DNA of 64,000 nucleotides from Asticcacaulis sp. UBA2476 (GCA_002342035.1 DDPE01000049.1:1-64000); one strand, 5' to 3'; shown: positions 26,085 through 34,071, counted from the stretch's first letter. A program made the numbers and translations. The notes: generated from the sequence alone by a model not told the origin.

Positions 26085-26141
26085 ACGCCTGCCGATCTCA
26101 AGCACGGGATCGGAGATAAGGGCAGAAAGCGTGCGCTACCC

Positions 26142-27161
26142 ATGTCCATTCAGGACAGCCTTCTTCGGAATGCCATCCCTCAAGGCGTTCCCTCTTCCAC
26201 CGTCAACCAAAAGTCCAAAGGAGCCAAATCGTCGAGCAAGGCGCTCGACCAGTATTTCACCCAGCCGAAGGTCAGCCGTGAATGCATTGGTCTGGTCAGG
26301 TCGCTATACCCCCACATCCAGAACTTCCTTGAGCCGTCCGCCGGTGCCGGGGCATTCATCGACCCATTACGGGAAGCTGGCTGCCGTATTGTTGGCTTCG
26401 ACATCGAGCCTAAGCGGCCGGACATCCATCAAGCGAATTTTCTGAGCCTTTCGGATCAGCAAGTTCTGGGCTTGGCCAAGGTGTCGCCCGCGATAACGGT
26501 CGTTGTCGGCAATCCACCATTCGGCCGGAGTGGCGACCTTGCGGCGCAGTTCATCAATAAGTGCCTGCTTTTAGGTTTAGCCGTAGCGTTCATCCTGCCT
26601 CGGACTGCACGCCGGTACAGGTTTCAAAAGGGTTTGCGCCCGGACGCATGCCTGATCCACGACAGCGACCTGTCGTCTGATGCCTTCATTTTGGACGGGG
26701 CATCGGTTACGGTCGGATGTTGCTTCCAAATCTGGACGCTCTATCCGGGCAACCGGCCTGACCTTCGCATCCGGACGAAGCCACGACAGACACACCCAGA
26801 CTTCGTACTGCAGCAGTACAACGCTCAGGGCAAAGACCGTGAGGGGGTCTTATCTGGCCTTCTCAACGGTAACTGGGTCTTAGCGGTCAAGCGACAGGGG
26901 TTTGGTAGATACGAACTCATTGAGTTGAATCAGGTGCCAAATGATCCGCGCAAGCACTGGCTGTTCATCCGGGTGAATGCCCCTGTAGCCTTGAGGCGGC
27001 TGAGGCAGATTGACTTCGGCAAGCTGGCTCGCCGAAAGGCTGTCCGCGCCCCCGGCATTTCTTACGACGACGTCGTGGCGGAATACGAAGCCATTGTCGC
27101 CAAGGGAAGTCAGGGATTTAACGATAACGACCCGCCGCTTCCGTTCGCGGTTGCCGGGTGA
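26142..27161 (+). CDS. Orphan DNA adenine methyltransferase-like protein
   Basis: From the ATG at 26142 the product has 339 residues. Motif I is FLEPSAGAGAFIDPL at about 63-77, an acidic residue for the SAM ribose follows in GFDIEP, and the catalytic motif IV is VVGNPPFGRSGD at about 122-133. NPPF marks the N6-adenine/N4-cytosine class. No endonuclease or specificity gene is nearby, so it is an orphan enzyme of a phage or island. The open frame extends upstream into the tRNA remnant, but that part is only tRNA sequence read through. The start is therefore uncertain and no good ribosome site is seen. Confidence 0.75.
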   Translation: MSIQDSLLRNAIPQGVPSSTVNQKSKGAKSSSKALDQYFTQPKVSRECIGLVRSLYPHIQNFLEPSAGAGAFIDPLREAGCRIVGFDIEPKRPDIHQANFLSLSDQQVLGLAKVSPAITVVVGNPPFGRSGDLAAQFINKCLLLGLAVAFILPRTARRYRFQKGLRPDACLIHDSDLSSDAFILDGASVTVGCCFQIWTLYPGNRPDLRIRTKPRQTHPDFVLQQYNAQGKDREGVLSGLLNGNWVLAVKRQGFGRYELIELNQVPNDPRKHWLFIRVNAPVALRRLRQIDFGKLARRKAVRAPGISYDDVVAEYEAIVAKGSQGFNDNDPPLPFAVAG

Positions 27162-27195
27162 AAGAAGAAGCCCGCCGTTTGCGCGGCGGGCTTTA

Positions 27196-27717
27196 TCATG
27201 CAATGTCGGCGTTCTCCGCCACGGCCTTGATGATCTGTCGGGCCTGAGCATCGGTCAGGTTCTTCCTCGCCGATCCGTTGCGCCGCCAATTGTCGAGTTC
27301 ATCGATTTCGATGTCATATTCATCGAAGAGGTAGCCGCACAGGTTCTCGAAGTTGATCGCGCACCCAGTCCGGCCGACGTGCTCTTCCCAGCCTTCGATA
27401 ATCTGACGCTCCGCCATCCACCGGGTAACTCGGCCCTCGGATCGACGGCTTTTGAGAAAGGATGCGGAAAGGGCATGAAGGAGCCTGTCCAAGAACTCGA
27501 ACTGGCCACGAATGGAAAGGGACAAGCCGACAAAGGCTATGACGACAATTAGAACTGTCGGGATAGCTGAATTGCCGAGGCGCGCAGATGCCGCCTCCGG
27601 CGCAAACACGCCGACAACGGCCTGTTGGATGGCCAATGCCGAAATGATCATGGCGAGGCCGATTGCCGCCCAAACGGCGGCAAAGAACTTTTGAACAGGG
27701 GATAGACAGTTGATCAT
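27196..27717 (-). CDS. Island membrane protein of unknown function
   Basis: From the ATG at 27717 (GGTGAGGCAG upstream) the product has 173 residues. Two membrane helices (FFAAVWAAIGLAMIISALAI and TVLIVVIAFVGLSLSI) are followed by a cytoplasmic domain. The last 60 residues contain acidic EYDIEIDELDNWRRNG and LTDAQARQIIKAVAENADIA. It starts seven bases behind the 50-residue peptide gene, so the two form an operon. It is convergent with the methyltransferase; the 34 bases between their stops include a GCCCGCC-GGCGGGC hairpin that can end both transcripts. Confidence 0.6.
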   Translation of the reverse strand: MINCLSPVQKFFAAVWAAIGLAMIISALAIQQAVVGVFAPEAASARLGNSAIPTVLIVVIAFVGLSLSIRGQFEFLDRLLHALSASFLKSRRSEGRVTRWMAERQIIEGWEEHVGRTGCAINFENLCGYLFDEYDIEIDELDNWRRNGSARKNLTDAQARQIIKAVAENADIA

Positions 27718-27724
27718 GTCTGCC

Positions 27725-27877
27725 TCACCGAGTCTCTTGCGGCGCGCTCGTAACTGAACCCTTGCCATACTGGGTCTCAAGCAATTGCTTGGCGCGGTAG
27801 GCGCTTTCAGCTTCAATACGGACTTCGGTGGATGTGTTCGAACCGGCCGGACGAACGCGAGCTTTGAACTTCTTCAT
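27725..27877 (-). CDS. Small 50-residue basic protein with strong ribosome binding site
   Basis: The ATG at 27877 has AAGGAGAT nine bases upstream. The frame encodes MKKFKARVRPAGSNTSTEVR then IEAESAYRAKQLLETQYGKG and ten more residues to a TGA at 27725. The pattern of a short beta hairpin followed by an AYRAKQLLE helix is, to my memory, seen in tiny proteins of plasmids and integrative elements, but I cannot name a family. It heads an operon with the membrane protein behind it and is divergent from the XRE regulator. Confidence 0.65.
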   Translation of the reverse strand: MKKFKARVRPAGSNTSTEVRIEAESAYRAKQLLETQYGKGSVTSAPQETR

Positions 27878-27995
27878 GGCGATGATCTCCTTCTGATTTC
27901 CCTTTCATTATATGATCCGCATCCGCGAAAAAATATAACGAATTGGAATATCGTATGACGCAATCTACTTAAGATTGGGTCAACGAGGTTCGCGC

Positions 27996-28253
27996 ATGAC
28001 CGGCATCCACTCCAAACCCTATTCGATGATCGTCGATGCTCTGATTGCGGCGCGAAAAGCCGCGCCCTTGACGCAAGTGGAACTCGCTAAAATCTGGGGT
28101 AAGAAGCAGCCGACCATCACGAAGATCGAGCAATGTGAGCGCCGGATCGACATGGCCGAGTTTCTTGAACTCTGTATCATCCTAAACGCCAATCCGACGG
28201 ATATTCTGCGTGAGGCGCATCTGGAAATGAAGCGGTCGATGCTGTCAAAATAG
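27996..28253 (+). CDS. XRE-family helix-turn-helix regulator
   Basis: The 85-residue product is a single Cro/C1-type domain: MIVDALIAARKAAPLTQVEL, AKIWGKKQPTITKIEQCERR, and DMAEFLELCIILNANPTDIL. It probably represses itself and the divergent small-protein operon from the AT-rich 118 bases between them. That interval contains the near-palindromic stretch AACGAATTGGAATATCGTAT. A longer start at 27975 would add seven residues. Confidence 0.8.
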   Translation: MTGIHSKPYSMIVDALIAARKAAPLTQVELAKIWGKKQPTITKIEQCERRIDMAEFLELCIILNANPTDILREAHLEMKRSMLSK

Positions 28254-28258
28254 CTTAG

Positions 28259-28603
28259 CTATAGCCGCTGGCTTGACTTTTCTGAACCAATTAAAAGTAT
28301 AGATTCTTCTTTTGTGGCAAGCCTTTCATCGAGGATACGAAGATCGTCCTGCTCGATGTCTTGCCATTTCAATAGGTCGATAAGACGCTCCTGCACCAGC
28401 ACTTCCATCGCATAGATGGTTCTGGTTTCGGTTTTGATGACCTTAAAGTCCGCAAGGTCGGATAATGGGTGCCATTTGCCCGTCTTCCCGATCCGCCTAT
28501 CCAGACATTGAAAGGCTTCCATGAAGTCAGGTTGGCCGTCAGCTTGGGCCAACACCCTGAAATCGATCACCCATGCCGCTTGTTTCGATGCGTCTAAACC
28601 CAT
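28259..28603 (-). CDS. Hypothetical island protein
   Basis: A soluble mixed alpha/beta protein of 114 residues (WVIDFRVLAQADGQPDFMEA, then FKVIKTETRTIYAMEVLVQE). It has no membrane helix or metal-binding motif and I recognise no family. It is convergent with the XRE gene, with only five bases between the stops. The 248 bases upstream of its start are AT-rich and contain repeated ATATCG-like words that may be regulatory. Confidence 0.5.
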   Translation of the reverse strand: MGLDASKQAAWVIDFRVLAQADGQPDFMEAFQCLDRRIGKTGKWHPLSDLADFKVIKTETRTIYAMEVLVQERLIDLLKWQDIEQDDLRILDERLATKEESILLIGSEKSSQRL

Positions 28604-28851
28604 GCGAAAATTCTCGCATGCAATCCGAATCTGTCAACGTATCCAGATGGCGAAAAGTGGCCTTCGGATGCAAAATTATTCGATATTCATATATTTTTAT
28701 ATATGCGATTTTAGAATATTGTTGCGTCCAACTATATCGTTTTGCGATATTTGGCCACGCAGGTTGCGGAGCGTGAACTATGCTGATCTCGAAATGCCAA
28801 ATTGAGCGGTCACTTACGCCGATCCATACTTCACGAAAGGTGGTGCCGATA

Positions 28852-29049
28852 ATGACTTTGAAAAACCCGTCCCAGTCCAATCTCGGCCTCGACGCCTGCT
28901 TCCAGAACTGGCTCGTCAGTCAGTCCGACAATGACCTGCGCCAAGTTATGAGCGAAGATGTCGGCGAAATGATCCGGGACCGGGCTGTAGCGGAGATTGA
29001 GCGGCGGGGCGTTGGGGCTATTGCGGTCCTTTTAGGCAAGAAATCGTGA
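28852..29049 (+). CDS. Small hypothetical island protein
   Basis: From an ATG at 28852 (AAAGGTGGTG upstream) the frame encodes 65 residues: TLKNPSQSNLGLDACFQNWL, then SEDVGEMIRDRAVAEIERRG. The acidic, helical sequence has no recognised domain. Composition is consistent with coding. It is followed by 75 bases without a visible terminator before the convergent broken helicase. Confidence 0.45.
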   Translation: MTLKNPSQSNLGLDACFQNWLVSQSDNDLRQVMSEDVGEMIRDRAVAEIERRGVGAIAVLLGKKS

Positions 29050-29124
29050 GGAACGCTGTTGGCAATATTGGTCACTTTCAGGTCTATCGGCCTGATATTA
29101 CACCGAATACGCAGATACCGTTCC

Positions 29125-29603
29125 TCACATATTCTCGAAAAGATGGGCGTAGTTTCGGCTGATCTGTTCGCGGCTGATGCCCGTAATTCTGGCGACTTCG
29201 GCCTTGGTCGGCTTCTTCTTAGATGACTGAATCTGGGAGATCGCGTCCAAGACTTTTGCCTCGTTCTTGGCTCGCCGGATAGCATTTGTCCGGACAACGG
29301 GCGGCTCACGCAGGAAGTTCATGCCCAACACTGGCAGGATCATCCGCACTTGGCTGGTAAAGAACTCCATATCGGCAATATCGGCTTGCGGCGATGCTTG
29401 GAATGAAAGCTCCTCACATCCAGCCCCCGGCCCTGTAGCAGCTTCTCCTGTTCCCTGATTAGTTCGATGGTCGGACAGGCGAAGAGGTATCGGCCGGGCG
29501 TTTGCGTGGCAATCTCGCGCAGCCGTACAGTCTTATGCGGTGAGGTGCAATCGAGTGAGTTTCGATTAGCGCACCTCCCTGCGACACTCTCAAGCCGAAG
29601 CAA
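29125..29603 (-). pseudogene. Helicase-like gene with its centre deleted
   Basis: The upstream (right) part encodes TQTPGRYLFACPTIELIREQ, resembling the Walker A and motif Ia region of DEAD/DEAH helicases of phages and islands, then breaks at about 29385. The downstream part, in another frame, encodes DIADMEFFTSQVRMILPVLG and a C-terminal helix-turn-helix (TKAEVARITGISREQISRNY). Several hundred residues of the motor between these parts are missing and the join is out of frame. The 250 bases between it and the integrase remnant contain one minus-strand frame of doubtful reality. Confidence 0.5.
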
Positions 29604-29856
29604 TTGAAGTCAGTTGGACACTCACCTGTGTTAACACGTTGTGCTATGGTTATCCGTGCATCGATTTCTCGGCGCGCGTGTCCATCGCAACCTCGTTCAA
29701 CCTTGGAGCAGTTCTCATGGCCTTGTGGCCCGTATTCCGCATCGCGGCCGATTTCGGTCTTGACGTTCATAACGCAACACTCACCAGCCCAAGTCTGGTG
29801 ATTATATATATCTGGTAGCATTTCGGCTGTTTGCAATGGTGGGATTTATAAAAAAT

Positions 29857-30330
29857 TTAGATTCTTGAAATCACCTCAAAGTTGAGCTTGTTAAGTGCCT
29901 CACTAAGGTCGGTTATGGAATGTCCTCTACCGTAGTTCGCGTGAACTTCCCCTTTGTTTGGGCCTGTCCAGCCTCCTAACGCCAAGCTGACCTCGTGATC
30001 GATTTTAGCGTTCCTAAGGGCATCGCGCCACCGGTGACGATGACTATGATAGCAGGTTTTATCGCCTGACTGTTGAACGCCGATTTTTCTCATATACCGC
30101 GAATACCATTTGCTGAACTCCTTGCCATATGAGCCATTCATCCTGACGGCTTCATTCAATCGTCCAGTTCTTAATGACCTGACGAAGTGCGTCTTGCCGA
30201 CGATCTTCTGCAACGCCTTGGGCACCTTCCACTTCACATAGAACATCTGGCCTCGGACGATCAGCCCAGAGCCTTTCCTGATGGCCTTACGACGATTGGG
30301 GAAGATGATCGGCTCATGATCGGCCAGACT
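29857..30330 (-). pseudogene. Tyrosine recombinase (integrase) with in-frame central deletion
   Basis: The N-terminal piece LIVRGQMFYVKWKVPKALQK and FVRSLRTGRLNEAVR is the usual opening of DUF6538-type phage integrases. It is joined in frame at about 30140 to the C-terminal piece FSKWYSRYMRKIGV, HSHRHRWRDALR, ALGGWTG and HANYGRGHS. The last pieces hold the His-Arg, His/Trp and nucleophile Tyr of the catalytic set. Some 200-250 residues, including the first catalytic Arg and Lys, are absent, so it cannot be active. Its place 320 bases from tRNA-Gly identifies it as the original integrase of the island. Confidence 0.75.
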
Positions 30331-30641
30331 GTGCTTGAGCCTGTCTCCAGCCTCCTGAGAGGGCTTTGCCGAGGCTTGGGCTAACGGTCTTTTACGCGCC
30401 GGGTTCTTAGCCTGCGGCCCATCATGGGAAGACTTGCGCCCGGATAGTTCTAAGGACCGGGAATTATAGCCTTGGTGGCACAGTGAAGCGGCACAGTCGG
30501 AATCGTCTCCAACCCTTTTAGGATAAGGGTTTGCGAACGATGAGAAACTGTCTGGGTGGCACAATCTGGTGGCACAATAACCGTCAAAAAAAGAGGGGCT
30601 TAGAGCCTTCTCATTGATCTTGAACGATAAATTGTCGGGAA

Positions 30642-30667
30642 TTGGGAGATTTGAGCGGGTGAAGGGA
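30642..30667 (-). other. Right att-like site overlapping tRNA-Gly 3' end
   Basis: This 26-base sequence equals 22683-22708 except at one position (T at 30652 for G at 22693). That difference removes the encoded CCA from this tRNA copy. This implies that the element brought its own tRNA end with it. Confidence 0.75.
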
Positions 30668-30724
30668 ATCGAACCCTCGTTCTCAGCTTGGGAAGCTGCT
30701 TTACTACCATTGTAAGACACCCGC
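30654..30724 (-). tRNA. tRNA-Gly (anticodon CCC)
   Basis: Read on the minus strand the acceptor stem is GCGGGTG paired with CACCCGC. The D loop contains AATGGTAGT, the anticodon loop is TTCCCAA (anticodon CCC) on a GCAGC/GCTGA stem with one mismatch, and the T arm is GAGGG-TTCGATT-CCCTT. The 3' CCA is not encoded. Compared with the common tRNA-Gly the D stem (TCTTA with TAAA) looks altered, so function should be tested. It is the integration site of the island. Confidence 0.85.
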
Positions 30725-30929
30725 GCTCTACACAGCGCGTAATCCGCTCAGAAGGCGGATCGCTAAAAGCGATGCGTTCATAGCGTAATCGCCAGCAGAC
30801 TCAAAGCCCAAAAACGCACTATCCGCAGGTTTGCGCTTAAGCGGATGCCTCGATGCCGTGACGGTCATTCCGGAGAATCGGGGCGTTAGCAAACTGTTGC
30901 GCAAGGTGAAAGATCACCTGCAGCGGGAA

Positions 30930-30978
30930 TTAACATCTTGTTAAGCATTATCCACAGGCGAACACCATATATAGAATC
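30930..30978 (+). promoter_or_regulatory. gcrA promoter: CtrA box, DnaA box and GANTC site
   Basis: A perfect CtrA box TTAA-N7-TTAA is at 30930-30944. A perfect DnaA box TTATCCACA is at 30948-30956. A CcrM site GAATC is at 30974-30978. In Caulobacter DnaA activates gcrA and CtrA represses it, so the order of sites supports the same wiring. The remaining sequence between tRNA-Gly and here (30725-30929) has no recognisable gene. Confidence 0.85.
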
Positions 30979-31130
30979 ATGTGGACAGAGCTGTGGCTTA
31001 TCGGCACTAAATATTGCGGTTTTTAACGATTTGTTTACGATATGTAGATGGCCGGGAAGAACTTCCTATGTTCGGGGTCTATATCTTGTGGTTGGTATCC
31101 CCTGTTGCACGGGGAATGGGAGGCTAGAAT

Positions 31131-31655
31131 ATGAGCTGGACAGACGAACGCGTGGAAACACTCAAGAAGCTCTGGCAGGAAGGTCATTCCGCCAGCCAGA
31201 TCGCCAAGCAACTGGGCGGCGTTACCCGCAACGCCGTGATCGGTAAGGTGCATCGCCTCGGCCTGTCGGGCCGTGCCGCACCGTCGCAACCGGCTCGTCC
31301 GCTCTATAAACCCGCCAAGCCGCCGCGGGCCGCTACCCCCGAAGCCGCCCGTCCGCAAGCGCAGGCAGCCCCTGTCCGCCGCGTTGAACCCGTTGTTGCC
31401 GTTCGTCAGGCGCCAACCCTGCCGATCGTTCCGCTGGTGGAAGGCCCTGGCACAGCCACCGTGCTGACCCTCGGCGCCAAGATGTGCAAGTGGCCGATCG
31501 GTGATCCGTCATCCGATGAATTCACCTTCTGCGGCCGCAGAGCCGATGACGGTATTCCTTACTGCGTCGAGCATTCACGCGTCGCCTATCAGCCGCAGCA
31601 AAAGAAGAAAAAGGACGGGGTAGACTTATCCCGCTCACTCCGCCGCTACTTGTAA
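31131..31655 (+). CDS. gcrA: Cell-cycle regulator GcrA
   Basis: The 174-residue product begins with the GcrA DNA-binding domain SWTDERVETLKKLWQEGHSA, SQIAKQLGGVTRNAVIGKVH and RLGLSGR. A proline- and alanine-rich linker follows. The C-terminal sigma-70-interacting domain contains KMCKWPIGDPSSDEFTFCG and IPYCVEHSRVAYQP. GcrA works with the housekeeping sigma factor at promoters carrying methylated GANTC to drive S-phase genes, including ctrA. The promoter carries CtrA, DnaA and GANTC sites. A hairpin lies 40 bases after the stop. Confidence 0.96.
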   Translation: MSWTDERVETLKKLWQEGHSASQIAKQLGGVTRNAVIGKVHRLGLSGRAAPSQPARPLYKPAKPPRAATPEAARPQAQAAPVRRVEPVVAVRQAPTLPIVPLVEGPGTATVLTLGAKMCKWPIGDPSSDEFTFCGRRADDGIPYCVEHSRVAYQPQQKKKKDGVDLSRSLRRYL

Positions 31656-31695
31656 AATCGCGGTCTTTGGAGAGCTAATACGCAGTCTGCGGTTT

Positions 31696-31717
31696 GCGGG
31701 TACTCAAATGTACCCGC
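31696..31717 (+). terminator. Hairpin after gcrA
   Basis: A perfect eight-base stem GCGGGTAC/GTACCCGC has a six-base loop and is followed by TTCCCTTGT. The T tail is poor, so termination efficiency is uncertain. Confidence 0.5.
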
Positions 31718-31780
31718 TTCCCTTGTCGGCTATTATCTCTCACAAATCTCACGATTTTACGCATCGCGAATGGTAATAAA

Positions 31781-31808
31781 AAACACTCGTCGGAAACGGC
31801 GGGTGTTT
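31781..31808 (-). terminator. Terminator-like hairpin at the end of apaG
   Basis: AAACAC-CG-CG and CG-CG-GTGTTT form an imperfect stem around GAAA. On the minus strand it follows the apaG stop directly and runs into a T-rich stretch (TTTTTTATTACC). Confidence 0.6.
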
Positions 31809-32218
31809 CAGTTTAAGATGCGGCGGGCTTCGGGCAGGTCGAGCGAGAAGGTCGGGATGGTGACCTTGAGCGGTTTGCCGTTCTCGTCCTCGAACATGTA
31901 ATAGCCGCTCATCGACCCTGACGGCGTCGGCAGCGGACAGCCGGAGGAGTAGCTATAGCTTTCCTGCGGTTCCAGTATCGGCTGTTGACCGACCACGCCG
32001 TCGCCTTCGACGATTTCAATCCGGCCCAGCCCGTCCATGATCGTCCAGTGCCGGGTCTTAAGCTGAACCCGGTCGCCGCGTTCATTGTCGATGATGATGT
32101 GATAGGCCCAGACATAGGCGCGCGGTCGCCGCGACGTGGCGGGAAGGTCGTCTTCGGGCGGGATATATTCCACCTCGACGCTGATGCGTATGCCCTGACT
32201 GACGGCTTCATAGATCAT
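31808..32218 (-). CDS. apaG: ApaG domain protein
   Basis: A 136-residue protein of typical length with a fibronectin-III-like beta sandwich: GIRISVEVEYIPPEDD, YVWAYHIIIDNERGDRVQL, RHWTIMDGLGRIEIVEGDGV, VGQQPILEPQESYSYSSGCP and GSMSGYYMFEDENG. ApaG is linked to Co2+/Mg2+ resistance and lies with apaH in enterobacteria; the mechanism is unclear. Here it stands alone, divergent from dcd with 122 bases between. Confidence 0.92.
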   Translation of the reverse strand: MIYEAVSQGIRISVEVEYIPPEDDLPATSRRPRAYVWAYHIIIDNERGDRVQLKTRHWTIMDGLGRIEIVEGDGVVGQQPILEPQESYSYSSGCPLPTPSGSMSGYYMFEDENGKPLKVTIPTFSLDLPEARRILN

Positions 32219-32340
32219 GGCCTTAATCTAAACAGCTTCGGGGATGATTTAAAGCCCGTCATTGCGGATTTGGCTTTAAACTTCGGTTTGCGTGTCCCCA
32301 AAAATGTCGTAAACAAGCCCCCCATAAAGTTGAGACACCC

Positions 32341-33357
32341 ATGACGCTTACGCCTGCCGCCCACGGCATCCTGCCCCTGCAAACCCTGTCGGAACTGGTG
32401 GATCAGGGTGTTGTCCTGAGCGCCTCAGCCCTTGATGCCGATCAGATTCAGCCCGCCAGCATCGACCTGCGTCTGGGGGGGCGCGCCTGGCGGGTGCGGG
32501 CGTCCTACCTGCCGCGGAAGCGCACGGTCATGGAGCGCCTCAGCGATGTCGTCATGCATGAGATGGACCTGTCTAAGGGGGCGGTGTTTGAAGCCGGTTG
32601 CGTTTACATCGCCGAGCTTCAGGAAAGCCTGAACCTGCCGCAGGGCCTAAGCGCGCGCGCCAATCCGAAATCCTCGACCGGCCGTTGTGATGTGTTTGTG
32701 CGCCTGCTGTCGGACTATTCCGATGCCTTTGATGACGTGCGCGAAGGCTATAGCGGGCCGATCTATGTCGAAATCGCGCCGCAAACTTTCTCCGTTTTGG
32801 CCCGCACCGGCACGCGCCTGAACCAGCTTCGGGTCAAGCGCGGGACGGTGCCCAAGCTTTATACCTCCGACTGTGGTGTCGATCTGACCGGAGACCTCGT
32901 TGGCTACCGCGCCCGCAGGCATGCCGGGGTGATCGACCTTGATAATGTCGATGGTCATGATCCGCGCGATTTCTGGGAGCCATTGTACCAGAACAAGGGC
33001 CAGCTTCTGCTCGATCCGGGTGAGTTCTACATATTGGCGTCTAAAACCGCCGTCGTGATCCCGGTCATGGAAGCCGCCGAAATGCTGCCGATCGACCCCA
33101 GTGTCGGAGAATTCCGCGTCCACTATGCTGGTTTCTTCGATCCGGGCTTTGGCACCGAAGAAGCGCAGGCTGCCGGTTCGCGCGGGGTGCTGGAGGTGCG
33201 CTGTCACGAAACGCCGTTCCTGCTGGAAGATGAGCAAACCGTGGCGCGGCTGGTCTATGAGCCGCTGATCGCGCGTCCGGCAGAACTGTACGGCCAGCGT
33301 GGGTCCCACTATCAGGGGCAGGGGCTCAAACTCTCCAAACACTTCAAACCCTGGTAA
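32341..33357 (+). CDS. dcd: 2'-Deoxycytidine 5'-triphosphate deaminase (long alphaproteobacterial form)
   Basis: The 338-residue product is about twice the length of E. coli Dcd and looks like two fused dUTPase-like domains, the form usual in alphaproteobacteria. Recognisable parts are QIQPASIDLRLGGRAWRVRA, SARANPKSSTGRCDVFVRLL, EFRVHYAGFFDPGFG and LEVRCHETPFLLEDEQTVARL, here cut into pieces. It deaminates dCTP to dUTP for dTMP synthesis. The gene is monocistronic and ends at a bidirectional terminator. Confidence 0.9.
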   Translation: MTLTPAAHGILPLQTLSELVDQGVVLSASALDADQIQPASIDLRLGGRAWRVRASYLPRKRTVMERLSDVVMHEMDLSKGAVFEAGCVYIAELQESLNLPQGLSARANPKSSTGRCDVFVRLLSDYSDAFDDVREGYSGPIYVEIAPQTFSVLARTGTRLNQLRVKRGTVPKLYTSDCGVDLTGDLVGYRARRHAGVIDLDNVDGHDPRDFWEPLYQNKGQLLLDPGEFYILASKTAVVIPVMEAAEMLPIDPSVGEFRVHYAGFFDPGFGTEEAQAAGSRGVLEVRCHETPFLLEDEQTVARLVYEPLIARPAELYGQRGSHYQGQGLKLSKHFKPW

Positions 33358-33391
33358 AAAGCTCTGCCTTTTGGCGCATTATGTCGTTATT

Positions 33392-33425
33392 AAAACGGGG
33401 CTGTATTCATATACAGCCCCGTTTT
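33392..33425. terminator. Bidirectional terminator between dcd and a membrane protein gene
   Basis: A perfect 15-base inverted repeat (AAAACGGGGCTGTAT with ATACAGCCCCGTTTT) around TCAT gives a T-rich tail on both strands. It serves the two convergent genes. Confidence 0.9.
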
Positions 33426-33476
33426 AATGCCTAATACTGCATCCAAAATTCAGGCTTTTCCTCGAATTGGGGGCCT

Positions 33477-33977
33477 TTATTCTTCTGTGTCAGCGGCTGT
33501 TTTGCGGCGGGGTTTGCGGGGTGTGGCCGCGGCCGTGGGGCGCAGTTTCATGTCGTCGACAAAGGCCGTGACCACCTGCGCGAACATGCCTAGAAACGAC
33601 GGAAAGCGCACGGCGATAAAGCTGGCCAGCAAGGTGACGACGGTCACGATGATGGTAGATTGACCGGCGACCGCACCCATAATCTGAGATAGTAACGCGC
33701 CCGATGGATCAACGGCGGGGCGGGCTTGACTGCTCAAGGTGTTGGCTTTGGTGGGGCGATCAGGCGAAAAGGCCTTGATCAGCAGATGTATGATCACCGG
33801 CACCAGCATGATCAGCGCCAGAACAAACGAACTCCACGGCGTGCCGATCCACAGCTTGAGCGCGTTATAAAGGCCGATGCTCAGCCAGGTCAGCCCGATC
33901 AGCAAACTGCCCGCCAAAAACACGATGTAGAGGATCGAGGATTTTAATTCGCTGATTTTCTCGGAGAAATTAAACAC
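33477..33977 (-). CDS. Three-helix membrane protein of unknown function
   Basis: The 166-residue product has two close N-terminal membrane segments (ILYIVFLAGSLLIGLTWLSI and SSFVLALIMLVPVIIHLLI) and a third at about residues 105-128 (STIIVTVVTLLASFIAV). A lysine- and arginine-rich tail ends the protein (TPRKPRRKTAADTEE). The layout is reminiscent of small phage-holin-like or chromosome-anchoring proteins, but no family is certain. Confidence 0.6.
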   Translation of the reverse strand: MFNFSEKISELKSSILYIVFLAGSLLIGLTWLSIGLYNALKLWIGTPWSSFVLALIMLVPVIIHLLIKAFSPDRPTKANTLSSQARPAVDPSGALLSQIMGAVAGQSTIIVTVVTLLASFIAVRFPSFLGMFAQVVTAFVDDMKLRPTAAATPRKPRRKTAADTEE

Positions 33978-34071
33978 CGCGCAGCTCCCTTGGTTAATAG
34001 CCAGACATATGATGCCTTAGACTAAAACCAAAGGAACTAAAAATCCTATTACGTTAAAACGATTTCGCGGC

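Larger units (their letters stand above)
22683..30724. mobile_element. Degenerate integrative element at tRNA-Gly(CCC)
   Basis: About 8 kb lies between an intact tRNA-Gly at the right and a repeated tRNA 3' end at the left, the usual sign of a tyrosine-recombinase integration. The remnant of such an integrase is the gene nearest the tRNA. Cargo comprises a serine recombinase, a DNA methyltransferase, an XRE regulator, a helicase remnant and several short unknown genes. Large parts are non-coding or broken, so the element is probably immobile. No conjugation or virion genes are recognisable. Confidence 0.7.

Noticed and set aside
26043..26141. N-terminal extension of the methyltransferase reading frame
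   Set aside because: The first 20 or so codons are the T arm and acceptor of the tRNA remnant read in frame, so the frame is open there by chance.
30480..30720. Open frame joining tRNA-Gly to the integrase remnant
   Set aside because: It crosses the tRNA and non-coding DNA before reaching recognisable integrase sequence; no start or ribosome site supports it.
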